Assembly (NCBI RefSeq): GCF_023101685.1
Contig: NZ_CP082164.1
Span: forward strand, 7,440,001 to 7,504,000
Direction: 5' to 3'
From: Bradyrhizobium sp. 186
GTDB taxonomy: Bacteria; Pseudomonadota; Alphaproteobacteria; Rhizobiales; Xanthobacteraceae
DNA: 64,000 nt
The notes under the pieces are model-generated. The model was not told where the DNA came from and did no database searches. It saw only the letters and a program-made list of their open reading frames with translations. Shown one piece after another: positions 48,071 through 57,350 of this stretch. Position 1 is the stretch's first letter. Each line of letters starts with the position of its first letter. Position numbers and translations under genes: made by a program.

Positions 48071-49690
48071 TCAAGCCAGGTGTCGAGCCGCCGTCGCGTC
48101 AGCAGTCACCGCCGGAATGACCGTCTCGTCGTCCAGCGCAGCCAGCCGCGTATCGATGGCTTCGATGACCTTGCGCGAGAACGGCCCGAGATGCGCGTAG
48201 GCAGCGATCATCTGCACGGCGATCCGCGCCGATGACGTGTCGCGCTTGGCGCAATTCATGAAGGTCTGCCAGAGCGGTCCGCGCGCCTCGGGAATGGCGG
48301 TGACGACGCGGTGCACTGTCTCCATCGCGCCGACCCTGGCGCGGATGTCGCCCTCGGCCAGCTCGGGGCGCTGCCTTGAACGGTCGAGCAGGGTCATCAG
48401 GCGGTCGACGCGCCTCGCATAGGCCCCCGGGCTGTAGACGTGCTCCAGCACCTTTTTGTAGTCCGTCAGGATGTCGCGCAACGGGCGGACCGGATCGAAG
48501 TTGATCCCGCTCGTGCACTGATCGGCGCCGATGGTCGGCGCCAGATCGTGGCCCGGATGCAGTCGGCCTTCGCGCTCCAGGCGGCGCGTGAGCTGCGTGT
48601 TCGGCAAGGCATAGAGCAGGCCGACCATGCTTACGGGAATCGCGGCTTCCTCGATGAAGTCGATCATGGCCTCCGCCATCGAGACCTTCTCATTGTCGAA
48701 GCCGACGATGAAGCCCGCGGTCACGAGCATGCCGGCGGCGTAGATCTTGTGGATGCTTTCGGCGATGTTGCGCCGCGTGTTCTGCTTCTTCCGCATCGCG
48801 ACCAGCGTCGCCGGATCCGGACTTTCGATGCCGACGAAAATGCCGAAGAAATTGGCCGCCCCCATCATCTCCAACAGCTCGGGATCGTCGGCCAGATTGA
48901 CCGAGGCCTCGGTCGAGAATTCGAAGGGAAAGCCGTGGGTGCGCTGCCACTCCGCGAGCTGGGGCAGGAACAGCCTGAGCGACTTCTTGTTGCCGATAAA
49001 GTTGTCATCGACGAAGTCGAGATGACCGCGGTAACCCATCTGGTAGAGCCTATCGAGCTCGACCAGCATTTGCGCGTTGGTCTTGGTCCGTGGCACCCGT
49101 CCGTAGAGCTCGATGATGTCGCAGAACTCGCAGGTGAACGGGCAGCCGCGCGAATACTGCACACCGAGATAGAGATAGTCCTCGAATTTCAGAAGGTCGA
49201 AACGCGGCACCGGCGTTTTGGTGACGTCGGCCTGGAATTTCGGCGCGGTGAAGACGCCGGAGCGGGCGCCGCCGTCCCAGGCCGCGATGAATTCATCGAT
49301 GACGCTTTCGGCCTCGCCGAGCACCCGGAAGTCGGCCGTTTCGTAAATGTGCGGGCTCGACGTGGGATCGGGGCCGCCGACAACCACCGGCTTGCCCGCA
49401 GCGCGGCACAATTCGATCAGACGCAACGTGTCGGCCTGTTGCGGCAGCATTCCGCCGGTGAAGACGACGTCGGCCCAGGCGAGATCCTCGTCCCCAAGCG
49501 GCGCCGTATTGCAGTCGATCAGGCGCACCGTCCAGCTCTCGGGCAGCATCGCGGCAACGGTGATCAGGCCGAGGGGGGCAGCAGGGCGCTTCACGCCCAT
49601 CAGTTTGCAGGATTCGCCAAAACTCCAGAAGGACTCCGCGGTGAAGAGCGGATAGAGCATCAGGACGTTGCAAGGCTGCGGTACGTTCAT
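48071..49690 (-). CDS. B12-binding radical SAM protein (DUF4070)
   Basis: A 539-residue enzyme. The N-terminal cobalamin-binding-like domain (about 8-140) lacks the DxHxxG motif, as many class B members do. The radical SAM domain carries C183, C187 and C190 (GCPFTCEFC), then VDDNFIGNKKSL and FSTEASVNLADD. A DUF4070 C-terminal region follows (about 350-500). Hopanoid C-2 methylase HpnP belongs to the same architecture, but the N-terminus is not typical of HpnP. It is probably a methyltransferase or other radical-based enzyme of unknown substrate. Single gene. Confidence 0.85.
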   Translation of the reverse strand: MNVPQPCNVLMLYPLFTAESFWSFGESCKLMGVKRPAAPLGLITVAAMLPESWTVRLIDCNTAPLGDEDLAWADVVFTGGMLPQQADTLRLIELCRAAGKPVVVGGPDPTSSPHIYETADFRVLGEAESVIDEFIAAWDGGARSGVFTAPKFQADVTKTPVPRFDLLKFEDYLYLGVQYSRGCPFTCEFCDIIELYGRVPRTKTNAQMLVELDRLYQMGYRGHLDFVDDNFIGNKKSLRLFLPQLAEWQRTHGFPFEFSTEASVNLADDPELLEMMGAANFFGIFVGIESPDPATLVAMRKKQNTRRNIAESIHKIYAAGMLVTAGFIVGFDNEKVSMAEAMIDFIEEAAIPVSMVGLLYALPNTQLTRRLEREGRLHPGHDLAPTIGADQCTSGINFDPVRPLRDILTDYKKVLEHVYSPGAYARRVDRLMTLLDRSRQRPELAEGDIRARVGAMETVHRVVTAIPEARGPLWQTFMNCAKRDTSSARIAVQMIAAYAHLGPFSRKVIEAIDTRLAALDDETVIPAVTADATAARHLA

Positions 49691-49950
49691 GGAACCCCTT
49701 TTGGCTTGGTCCAGTGTAGCAGAGCGTTCTCGTCTTGCACCCCAGCAAAAGGGACAAACTGTCGCTCAATGTTCCAGGGCTGTCTGCGCGCGGAAGCCGA
49801 TAGATGTCGCCCCAAGCTGTGTCGCGGGCGTCCAGGGAGGGGAATCTTTGAGAGCCACCCCGCGGACTGTTGATTTGAACAGTTCCAATTTGCCGGACAC
49901 ATTGCGCCCCTGAGTCCAATCGGTGGATTGGGCCAATCAGGGGACTTGCG

Positions 49951-50400
49951 ATGGCAAATCTAACAATCAACGGAAAAACCCTCACGCTCGAGGTCGAGCC
50001 GGATACCCCGCTGCTGTGGGCGATTCGCGAGAATGCCGGCCTGACCGGCACCAAATATGGCTGCGGCATCGCACAATGCGGCGCCTGCACCGTTCACATG
50101 GACGGTGTCGCCACCCGCTCCTGCGGGATCTCTGTCGCCGAGGCCGAAGGCAAGAAGATCACCACGATCGAGGGGCTCGCATCCCGCGACTCGCTGCACA
50201 AGGTGCAGGAGGCCTGGATCGCCCAGGACGTTCCGCAATGCGGCTATTGCCAGAGCGGCATGATCATGGCGGTGGCGGCGCTCCTGAACGAGAACCCGAA
50301 GCCGACCGACGCCGATATCGACGAGGCCATCACCAATATCTGCCGCTGCGGCACCTTCCAGCAGGTGCGCGAGGCGATCCACACGATCGCAAGCGCGTAA
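49951..50400 (+). CDS. Molybdenum hydroxylase small [2Fe-2S] subunit (IorA type)
   Basis: A 149-residue protein with two iron-sulfur clusters: the plant-ferredoxin type at C38, C43, C46 and C58 (KYGCGIAQCGACTVHMDGVATRSC) and the helical type in QCGYCQSG and ICRCGTF. It carries electrons from the molybdenum subunit encoded 11 bp downstream. Isoquinoline 1-oxidoreductase and related aldehyde oxidoreductases share this two-subunit build. The start is ATG 49951, shortly after GGGGAC. Confidence 0.92.
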   Translation: MANLTINGKTLTLEVEPDTPLLWAIRENAGLTGTKYGCGIAQCGACTVHMDGVATRSCGISVAEAEGKKITTIEGLASRDSLHKVQEAWIAQDVPQCGYCQSGMIMAVAALLNENPKPTDADIDEAITNICRCGTFQQVREAIHTIASA

Positions 50401-50411
50401 GGAGCCGCCAC

Positions 50412-52598
50412 ATGAACAAGCATGTTTCGCCCCGAATGAATCGCCGTGCCTTCGTCATCGGCACCGCCGCGCTAGGCGCCGGTCTCGCAATCGGCCTCGA
50501 TATCCCCTTCGGCGGCCCCGCCGTGGTGCGCGCAGCCGACGGTTCGCCTGAGATCACTGCCTGGGTCGTGGTCCGGCCCGACGACACTGTCGTGATCCGC
50601 ATCGCCCGCTCGGAGATGGGCCAGGGCTCGCTGACCGGCCTCGCCCAGCTCGTCGCCGAGGAGCTCGAATGCGACTGGACCAAGGTCACGACCGAATATC
50701 CGACACCCGGCCAGAGCGTCGCCCGCAAGCGCGTTTGGGGCGATTTCTCGACCGGCGGCAGCCGCGGCATCCGCTCCTCGCACGACTATGTCCGCAAGGG
50801 CGGTGCCACCGCGCGCATAATGCTGATCGAGGCCGCGGCCAATGAATGGAAGGTGCCGGCGTCCGAATGCACGGCCGCCAACAGCGTCATCACCCATACC
50901 CCGTCGGGCAAGACCACGACCTACGGCAAGGTCTCCGAAGCCGCGGCCAAGCTGACGCCACCGGCGGACGTCAAGCTGAAGGACCCGAAGGACTGGAAGC
51001 TGGTCGGCAAGGGCGTGAAGCGGCTGGACACACCGGACAAGGTCACCGGCACAACCGTGTACGGCATCGACGTCAAGCTGCCCGGCATGCTCAACGCCGC
51101 GATCAAGGACTGCCCGGTCTTCGGTGGCAAGGTGAAGAGCTTTGACGAAGCCAAGATCGCCGGCATGAAAGGCGTCAAGAAGGTCGTCAAAGTCGGCGAT
51201 ACCGCGGTCGCGGTCGTTGCCGACACCTGGTGGCACGCCAAGACCGCGCTGGAAGCGCTGCCGATCGTCTGGGACGAGGGCGACAACGCCAAAGTCTCAA
51301 GCGAGTCGATTGCAAAGTGGCTGACTGAGGGCCTCGACAACGAGCAACCGGCCTATGTCGGCAACCGAAACGGCGACGCGAAGGCGGCAATTGCCGGCGC
51401 CGCAAAGAAGATCGAGGCCGTCTACAACTATCCGTACCAGAACCACGCCACGATGGAGCCGATGAACGCCACCGCGCTCTACACGGCGGACAAATGCGAG
51501 GTCTGGTGCGGTACGCAGAATGGCGAGGCTGCCTTCGCGGCGGTGCTGGAGGCCTCTGGCCTGCCGGCGGAGAAGTGCGACGTGCACAAGGTGATGCCCG
51601 GCGGCGGCTTCGGCCGGCGCGGCATGACGGACTATGTCCGCCAGGCGGTCGCGATCGCCAAGCAGATGCCCGGCACGCCGATCAAGCTGTTGTGGTCACG
51701 CGAAGAGGACATGGCGCACGGCCGGTATCACCCGATCACCCAGTGCAAGATGACCGGCGCGTTCGATGCCAACAACAATCTCGTCGGGCTGCACTACCGC
51801 CTGTCCGGGCAGTCGATCCTGTTCTCGCTTCGCCCCGAAGCGCTGCAGAACGGCATGGATCCGGCCGCATTCCAGGGCGTCGCCCAATCCGGCGAAGCCG
51901 CGTTCGGCTACTCGGTGCCGAACCTTTTGATCGAGCATTCGATGCGCAACCCGCACGTTCCGCCCGGCTTCTGGCGCGGCGTCAACGTCAATCACAACGC
52001 GATCTACATGGAGTGCTTCATGGACGAGCTGGCCCAGGCCGCAGGGCAGGACCCGCTCGAATTCCGCCGCCAGTTGATGGGCAGTCACCCCAAGCATCTG
52101 GCGGTGCTCAATGCCGTGGCCGAGAAGATCGGCTGGAGCCAGCCGGCGCCGCAGGGCGTCTATCGCGGCATCGCGCAGGTCATGGGCTATGGCAGCTATG
52201 TTGCCGGCGCCGCCGAAATCTCGGTGACCGACGGCAGCAAGATCAAGGTGCATCGCATCGTCGCCTCCACCGATCCCGGCTACGTCGTCAATCCGGCGCA
52301 GGTGGAGCGGCAGATCGCCGGCTCCTTTGTCTATGGCCTGAGCGCGCTGTTCTACGGCGGCTGCACCGTCAAGGACGGCCGCATCGAGCAAACCAACTTC
52401 GACACTTACAATTCGATGCGCATCAACGAGATGCCGAAGGTGGAAGCGGTGATGGTGCCGAGCGGCGGATTCTGGGGCGGTGTTGGCGAGCCGACTATCG
52501 GCGTCGCGGCACCGGCGGTGCTCAACGCCTATTTCGCGGCGACGGGCAAGCGCATCCGATCGGTGCCGCTGCGCGACCAGAACATCACCTTCGCTTGA
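50412..52598 (+). CDS. Molybdenum hydroxylase large subunit (IorB/aldehyde oxidase type)
   Basis: A 728-residue Mo-MCD-containing catalytic subunit. A Tat-type signal (MNRRAFVIGTAALGAG) predicts export of the folded pair, with the small subunit carried along. Conserved elements are EMGQGSLTGLAQLVAEEL, the MPGGGFGRRG loop, HYRLSGQSI, PPGFWRGVNVNHNAIYMECFMDEL and the C-terminal WGGVGEPTIGVAAPAV with the catalytic Glu. It oxidises an aldehyde or N-heterocycle. There is no cytochrome subunit; the adjacent sox cytochromes could accept electrons. A strong terminator follows. Confidence 0.9.
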   Translation: MNKHVSPRMNRRAFVIGTAALGAGLAIGLDIPFGGPAVVRAADGSPEITAWVVVRPDDTVVIRIARSEMGQGSLTGLAQLVAEELECDWTKVTTEYPTPGQSVARKRVWGDFSTGGSRGIRSSHDYVRKGGATARIMLIEAAANEWKVPASECTAANSVITHTPSGKTTTYGKVSEAAAKLTPPADVKLKDPKDWKLVGKGVKRLDTPDKVTGTTVYGIDVKLPGMLNAAIKDCPVFGGKVKSFDEAKIAGMKGVKKVVKVGDTAVAVVADTWWHAKTALEALPIVWDEGDNAKVSSESIAKWLTEGLDNEQPAYVGNRNGDAKAAIAGAAKKIEAVYNYPYQNHATMEPMNATALYTADKCEVWCGTQNGEAAFAAVLEASGLPAEKCDVHKVMPGGGFGRRGMTDYVRQAVAIAKQMPGTPIKLLWSREEDMAHGRYHPITQCKMTGAFDANNNLVGLHYRLSGQSILFSLRPEALQNGMDPAAFQGVAQSGEAAFGYSVPNLLIEHSMRNPHVPPGFWRGVNVNHNAIYMECFMDELAQAAGQDPLEFRRQLMGSHPKHLAVLNAVAEKIGWSQPAPQGVYRGIAQVMGYGSYVAGAAEISVTDGSKIKVHRIVASTDPGYVVNPAQVERQIAGSFVYGLSALFYGGCTVKDGRIEQTNFDTYNSMRINEMPKVEAVMVPSGGFWGGVGEPTIGVAAPAVLNAYFAATGKRIRSVPLRDQNITFA

Positions 52599-52604
52599 AA
52601 AAAC

Positions 52605-52640
52605 GGCTGCGGCGGCCCAAGAGGGCCGCCGCAGCCTTTT
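52605..52640 (+). terminator. Terminator after the molybdenum hydroxylase operon
   Basis: A perfect 14-bp stem (52605-52618 with 52623-52636), loop AAGA, then TTTT. It stands 7 bp before the soxF start, so soxF needs its own promoter or read-through. Confidence 0.9.
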
Positions 52641-52646
52641 GTCCGG

Positions 52647-53930
52647 ATGATCCTGATGACCACGCGCCCGGTGACACGGCGGAGTGCCGTGCTCGGCATC
52701 ACTGCGGCGGCCGCAACGTTGGCGCGGCCTTCGATCTCGCGCGCGCAATCTGCGGGCCGTATCAACGTGGTCGGCGGCGGCTTTGGCGGTGCGGCCTGCG
52801 CCCGCGCGCTGAAGCGTGCGCAGGCAAGCTTGCAGGTCGTCTTGATCGAGCCCAACACGGTCTTTACCTCGTGCCCGTTCAGCAACGAGGTAATCGCCGG
52901 CCTTCGCGACATCGAGGCGCAACAGTTCGGCTATGACAAGCTCGCCTCCGAGGGCGTCACCGTCGTCAACCAGGCGGCGACCAAGATCGATGCGCAGACA
53001 CGAAACGTGACGGTCGATGACGGCACCACCCTTGGCTACGACCGTCTTGTGCTCTCCCCCGGCATCGACTTCCATTTCGAAGCTCTGCCCGGTTACGACG
53101 AAGCCGCGTCGGAAAAGATGCCGCACGCCTGGAAGGCCGGGGCGCAGACGATGCTGCTGCGCAGGCAGCTGGAGACGATGGCGGATGGCGGCCTCGTCGC
53201 GATCGCGATCCCGGCCAATCCTTCGCGCTGTCCGCCGGCTCCTTACGAGCGCGCCAGCCTGATCGCGCATTACCTGAAGGCGAAGAAGCCGCGCTCGAAA
53301 GTCCTGGTCCTCGATGCCAAGGACAATTTCTCCCAGCAGCGGCTGTTCGAGAAGGCGTGGAAGGAGCTTTACGGCGACATGATCGAGCGGGTGGCGCTGT
53401 CGCAGGGCGGACGCGTGACCTCGGTCGATCCATCAACCAGGACCATCATCACCGAGTTCGGCAACTACACCCCTGATGTCGCCAACGTCATCCCGCCGCA
53501 GCGTGCGGGGCGCATTGCCGAAATCGCCGGCGCAACGGACGCGACCGGCTGGTGCCCGATCAATCCCGTAACGTTCGAATCAAAGCTCGCCCCGAACATC
53601 CACGTCATCGGCGACGCCTGCCTTGGCGGCGGCATTCCCAAATCGGCATCCGCAGCGAGCGCGCAGGGCAAAGCGTGCGCCGCCGCCATCGTCAGCCTGC
53701 TCGCAGGCCGTGCACCGGAAACACCGCGTCTGACCGGCGTCTGCTACAACACCGCCGCGCCCGCTTACGGCTTCTCGCTCGCCGGCAACTATCAGCCCAA
53801 GGGCGACATCTTCGCGGAGGTCGAGGGTGGCGCCACCAGCCCGGTCGATGCGCCACGCGAGCTGCGCGCCCGCGAGGCGGCCGAGGCCGAGCGCTGGTTT
53901 CAAACCATCACGGCGGACACCTTTGGCTAG
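52647..53930 (+). CDS. soxF: Sulfide dehydrogenase-type flavoprotein SoxF/FccB
   Basis: A 427-residue periplasmic flavoprotein. A Tat signal (VTRRSAVLGITAAAATLA) precedes the FAD motif INVVGGGFGGAACARAL. The redox cysteines of flavocytochrome c sulfide dehydrogenase are matched in PSRCPPAPYE and GWCPINPVTF, and the C-terminal FCSD flavin-binding domain follows. It oxidises sulfide or reactivates SoxYZ together with a cytochrome. ATG 52647 or 52656 are both possible. It overlaps soxX by 8 nt. Confidence 0.88.
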   Translation: MILMTTRPVTRRSAVLGITAAAATLARPSISRAQSAGRINVVGGGFGGAACARALKRAQASLQVVLIEPNTVFTSCPFSNEVIAGLRDIEAQQFGYDKLASEGVTVVNQAATKIDAQTRNVTVDDGTTLGYDRLVLSPGIDFHFEALPGYDEAASEKMPHAWKAGAQTMLLRRQLETMADGGLVAIAIPANPSRCPPAPYERASLIAHYLKAKKPRSKVLVLDAKDNFSQQRLFEKAWKELYGDMIERVALSQGGRVTSVDPSTRTIITEFGNYTPDVANVIPPQRAGRIAEIAGATDATGWCPINPVTFESKLAPNIHVIGDACLGGGIPKSASAASAQGKACAAAIVSLLAGRAPETPRLTGVCYNTAAPAYGFSLAGNYQPKGDIFAEVEGGATSPVDAPRELRAREAAEAERWFQTITADTFG

Positions 53931-54375
53931 ATCGATCGTCCATATCGCCGCGTTGATCGCCGCCAGTCTCGGATGCGTCGCCGGCGCGACAGCGGAAGAG
54001 CTCGCGCCTTACAATATCGTCGGCGACGGAATTCCGCAGTCACTCACCGCCACGCCCGGCGATGCAGCGCGCGGACGCGCGCTGGTTCTGACCCGCGCGA
54101 CGACCTGCATTCTCTGCCATTCCGGTCCCTTCCCGGAAACACGGTTCCAGGGCGATCTCGCGCCTGACCTTACAGGCGCCGGGAACCGTTGGTCGGTGGG
54201 CCAGTTGCGGCTTCGACTGGTCGAAGCGTCGCGCTTCAACCCGGAGACCATCATGCCGTCCTATTATCGCGACGATGGGCTCGTGCGCGTCGGACGCAAT
54301 TTTGCCGGCAAGCCGATATTATCGGCCACAGAGATCGAGGATATCGTCGCCTTTCTTGCAACGCTTCGAGACTAG
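53923..54375 (+). CDS. soxX: Sulfur oxidation c-type cytochrome SoxX
   Basis: A 150-residue protein from TTG 53923, the only plausible start with a signal peptide (VHIAALIAASLGCVAGATA). The heme motif is CILCH (62-66), and the axial Met lies in ETIMPSYY. It forms SoxXA with SoxA, which couples thiosulfate to the SoxY cysteine. It overlaps soxF and is followed 8 bp later by soxY. Confidence 0.88.
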   Translation: MARSIVHIAALIAASLGCVAGATAEELAPYNIVGDGIPQSLTATPGDAARGRALVLTRATTCILCHSGPFPETRFQGDLAPDLTGAGNRWSVGQLRLRLVEASRFNPETIMPSYYRDDGLVRVGRNFAGKPILSATEIEDIVAFLATLRD

Positions 54376-54383
54376 TACTGTTC

Positions 54384-54851
54384 ATGCCAACCACGCGACG
54401 ACAATTTTTGAGCCTCGCCGGAGGCATCACCGCCGCCGGGACGATTCTGATCGTCACGCTGCGGCCGCTTAACGCGACGCCCGTGATGCTCAACACGGCG
54501 ATCCGCAACGTCGTCGGCGAAGCTCCGATACGAACGGGCAAGGTCAAGCTCGACATCCTGCCGCTGGTCGAGAACGGCAACACGGTGCCGATGACCGTCA
54601 GTGTCGCGAGCCCGATGACGGCGAACGACTACGTCAAAAGCATCCATGTCTTCAACGAAAAGAACCCGCAGCCGAACATCGGCAATTTCCATCTCGGTCC
54701 CTGGGCCGGCCGCGCCCAAATCTCGACCCGGATCCGGCTTGCCGACACCCAGAAGGTGGTTGCGATCGCCCGCCTGTCCGACGACACGTTCTGGCAGGTC
54801 GCCGCCGATGTCGTCGTGACGCTGGCGGCCTGCACCGAAGAGGTGAACTGA
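54384..54851 (+). CDS. soxY: Sulfur carrier SoxY with an atypical C-terminus
   Basis: A 155-residue protein with a Tat signal (TTRRQFLSLAGGITAAG). The SoxY fold is recognisable from NGNTVPMTVSVASPMTANDYVKSIHVFNEKNPQP. The usual C-terminal GGCGG swinging arm is replaced: the protein ends LAACTEEVN with Cys at 150 and five further residues. The single Cys could still carry sulfur, but the flexible Gly residues are missing. The stop overlaps soxZ (TGATG). Confidence 0.85.
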   Translation: MPTTRRQFLSLAGGITAAGTILIVTLRPLNATPVMLNTAIRNVVGEAPIRTGKVKLDILPLVENGNTVPMTVSVASPMTANDYVKSIHVFNEKNPQPNIGNFHLGPWAGRAQISTRIRLADTQKVVAIARLSDDTFWQVAADVVVTLAACTEEVN

Positions 54852-55168
54852 TGGCCGCGCTCATCAACGTTCCCACGAAGGCCAAACGCGGCGACATCAT
54901 CGAGATCCGCACGCTGACCTCGCACATCATGGAAACCGGCTTTCGCCGCACCGCGGCCGGCGAGCTCGTGCCGCGCGACATCATCACGAGCTTCACCTGC
55001 CGCTACAACGGCACCGAGATTTTTCGCGCCGACCTGTTTCCGGCAATCGCCGCCAACCCTTATCTCTCGTTCTTCACGGTCGCGAAGGAGAGCGGCAAGT
55101 TCGAGTTCGAATGGATCGGCGACAACGGATTCTCGTCCTCGGCGTCGGCATCGATCACGGTCGAATGA
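54851..55168 (+). CDS. soxZ: Sulfur carrier partner SoxZ
   Basis: A 105-residue protein without a signal, exported bound to SoxY. It has the typical VPTKAKRGDIIEIRTLTSHIMETGFRR start and the F-x-W-x-D-N-x-G segment (FEWIGDNGFSSSASASI). It forms the SoxYZ heterodimer. It is coupled to soxY and soxA by overlaps. Confidence 0.92.
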   Translation: MAALINVPTKAKRGDIIEIRTLTSHIMETGFRRTAAGELVPRDIITSFTCRYNGTEIFRADLFPAIAANPYLSFFTVAKESGKFEFEWIGDNGFSSSASASITVE

Positions 55169-55944
55169 GTTTTTGGCGCGCGATAGCGGTGGCGGCGCTG
55201 GTCGGCGCGGCCCCTGCCCTGCTCGCCGGCGAAATTCCGTCCGATGCGCGCCGCTCGGGCTATTCGTTCATGGGCCCCGAGACGCGCGCCATGCAGGATG
55301 ATGACACGTCCAATCCGGGCATGCTGTTCGTGCTCGACGGCGAGGCGCTCTGGACGAAGAAGACCGGCAACGCCGACAAGGCCTGTGCGGACTGCCATGG
55401 CGATGCGCGCAGCAGCATGAAGGGCGTCGCGGCGCGCTATCCTGCTTTCGACAAGGTGCTCAGCCGCCCCGTGACGCTCGACCAGCGCATCAATCTCTGT
55501 CGCGCCGATCACCAGCAGGCGACGCCGCTATCCTACGAGAGCCGCGACCTGCTGGCGCTGTCCGCTTTCGTCGCTCACCAGTCGCGCGGCGTCGCGATCA
55601 CAGCGGGCGACGATCCGCAACTAAAACCCTTCGTCGAACAGGGCCGCAACCTCTTCATGCAGCGCGAGGGCCAGCTCAACCTTGCATGTACCAATTGCCA
55701 CGACGACAACTTTGACAAGCGCCTCGCGGGCGCGCCGATCACGCAAGCGCAGCCGACCGGCTACCCGCTCTACCGGCTGGAATGGCAGACGCTGGGATCG
55801 CTGGAGCGGCGGCTGCGCAGTTGCATGACCGGCGTCCGCGCCCAGGCCTATGATTATGGCGCGCCCGAGCTGGTCGCGCTCGAGCTCTATCTGATGTCGC
55901 GGGCGCGCGGTCTGCCGATGGAGACGCCAGCGGTACGGCCCTGA
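55165..55944 (+). CDS. soxA: Diheme cytochrome SoxA
   Basis: A 259-residue protein with a signal peptide (AIAVAALVGAAPALLAG). Two heme motifs are CADCH (74-78) and CTNCH (175-179). The active-site Cys, which becomes persulfidated in SoxXA, is C220 in RSCMTGVRAQ. ATG 55165 overlaps the soxZ stop (ATGA). No soxB, soxC or soxD follows; the next gene belongs to an ABC transporter. Confidence 0.9.
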   Translation: MSFWRAIAVAALVGAAPALLAGEIPSDARRSGYSFMGPETRAMQDDDTSNPGMLFVLDGEALWTKKTGNADKACADCHGDARSSMKGVAARYPAFDKVLSRPVTLDQRINLCRADHQQATPLSYESRDLLALSAFVAHQSRGVAITAGDDPQLKPFVEQGRNLFMQREGQLNLACTNCHDDNFDKRLAGAPITQAQPTGYPLYRLEWQTLGSLERRLRSCMTGVRAQAYDYGAPELVALELYLMSRARGLPMETPAVRP

Positions 55945-56024
55945 TCGGTAGATTAGGACTAGGCAGGCGTGGCACGGCCGCTAGTATCCCTCCCAAACAC
56001 AATGAGTCACAGGGAGGGACTAAC

Positions 56025-57350
56025 GTGGCCGACCATGGAATCTCGCGCCGTACACTTTTAACGGGCACCGCCGCGGCTGGCGCGCTCAGCCTGACCGGAT
56101 TACCAGCGCGCGCCGAAGTCAACTGGAAGAAGTACTCCGGGACCAAGCTGGAGGTGATCCTCGCCAAGGGTCCCCGTGGCGACAACCTGCAAAAATACAT
56201 CAAGGAGTTCACCGACCTCACCGGCATCCAGGTCGAATCCGAGCAGATTCCCGAGCAGCAGCAGCGCCAGAAGGTCGTGATCGAGCTCACCTCGGGCCGG
56301 CCGAGCTTCGACGTCGTCCACCTCAGCTATCACGTGCAGAAACGGCAATTCGAGAAAGGCGGCTGGCTTGCCGACATGACGCCCTTCATGAAGGATCCGG
56401 CGCTGACCGCGCCCGACCTCGTGGAGAGCGATTTCTCGGCCGCCGGCCTGCAATACGCCAGAAACGACAAGGGCCAGATGCTGTCGCTGCCGTGGTCGGT
56501 CGACTATTTCATCCTCTACTACAACAAAGAGCTGTTCCAGAAGAAGGGCGTCGCGGTGCCCAAGACCCTCGACGAGATGGTCGCGGCCGCCGAGAAGCTC
56601 ACTGATCCCAAGGAAGGGACCTACGGCTTCGTCGGACGCGGCCTGCGCAACGCCAACATGACGTTGTGGACGAATTTCTTCCTCAATTGCGGCGGCGAAT
56701 TCCTCGACGCCAAAGGCAACATCCTGACCGACGGCCCGGAGGCGATCGCGGCGACAAAGCTCTACCAGACGCTGTTGACGAAGGTCGCTCCGCCCGGCGT
56801 CGCCGGCTTCAACTGGATGGAGTCGATGGCCTCGTTCACGCAAGGGAGATCGGCGATGTGGATCGACGGCGTCGGCTGGGCGCCACCGCTGGAAGATCCA
56901 GCCGCCTCGCGCGTGGTCGGCAAGGTCGGCTACACCGTCGTGCCTGCCGGACCGAAGGGGCAGTACTCCGCGACCTATGGCGACGGCATCGGCATTGCCG
57001 CAGCCAGCAAGAACAAGGAAGCCGCCTATCTGCTCTGCCAGTGGGTTGTCTCGAAGCAGCAAGGCGCCCGGCTGTTGCAAGCCGGCGGCGGCGTGCCGTT
57101 CCGCAACTCGATTCTGAACGATGCCGAGGTCCAGAAGGGCGTGAAGATGCCTAAGGAATGGCTGCAATCGGTGATCGATTCCGCCAAGATCAGCAAGCTG
57201 GGCCTGCCGGTGATCATCCCTGTCGCCGAATTCCGCGATCTTGTCGGCGCCGCGATCACCTCGACCCTTGCAGGCGCCGACCCTGCCGCAGAGCTGAAAA
57301 AGGCCCACGAGCAGTTCCGGCCGATCCTGGAGCGCAGCGAAAAGGCGTGA
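56025..57350 (+). CDS. ABC transporter sugar-type solute-binding protein
   Basis: A 441-residue periplasmic protein. A Tat-like signal (ISRRTLLTGTAAAGALSLTG, cleavage near 30) precedes the family 1 extracellular-binding fold (EFTDLTGIQVESEQIPEQQQRQK, LPWSVDYFILYYNKELFQKKG, FTQGRSAMWIDG). Members bind sugars, polyols or glycerol-phosphates. GTG 56025 follows GGGAGGGA. It is coupled to the permease gene by GTGA overlap. Confidence 0.9.
   Translation: MADHGISRRTLLTGTAAAGALSLTGLPARAEVNWKKYSGTKLEVILAKGPRGDNLQKYIKEFTDLTGIQVESEQIPEQQQRQKVVIELTSGRPSFDVVHLSYHVQKRQFEKGGWLADMTPFMKDPALTAPDLVESDFSAAGLQYARNDKGQMLSLPWSVDYFILYYNKELFQKKGVAVPKTLDEMVAAAEKLTDPKEGTYGFVGRGLRNANMTLWTNFFLNCGGEFLDAKGNILTDGPEAIAATKLYQTLLTKVAPPGVAGFNWMESMASFTQGRSAMWIDGVGWAPPLEDPAASRVVGKVGYTVVPAGPKGQYSATYGDGIGIAAASKNKEAAYLLCQWVVSKQQGARLLQAGGGVPFRNSILNDAEVQKGVKMPKEWLQSVIDSAKISKLGLPVIIPVAEFRDLVGAAITSTLAGADPAAELKKAHEQFRPILERSEKA

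Noticed and set aside
48071..49690. Naming the radical SAM gene hpnP
   Set aside because: It shares the architecture, but the N-terminus and context (no hopanoid genes) do not support that specific name.
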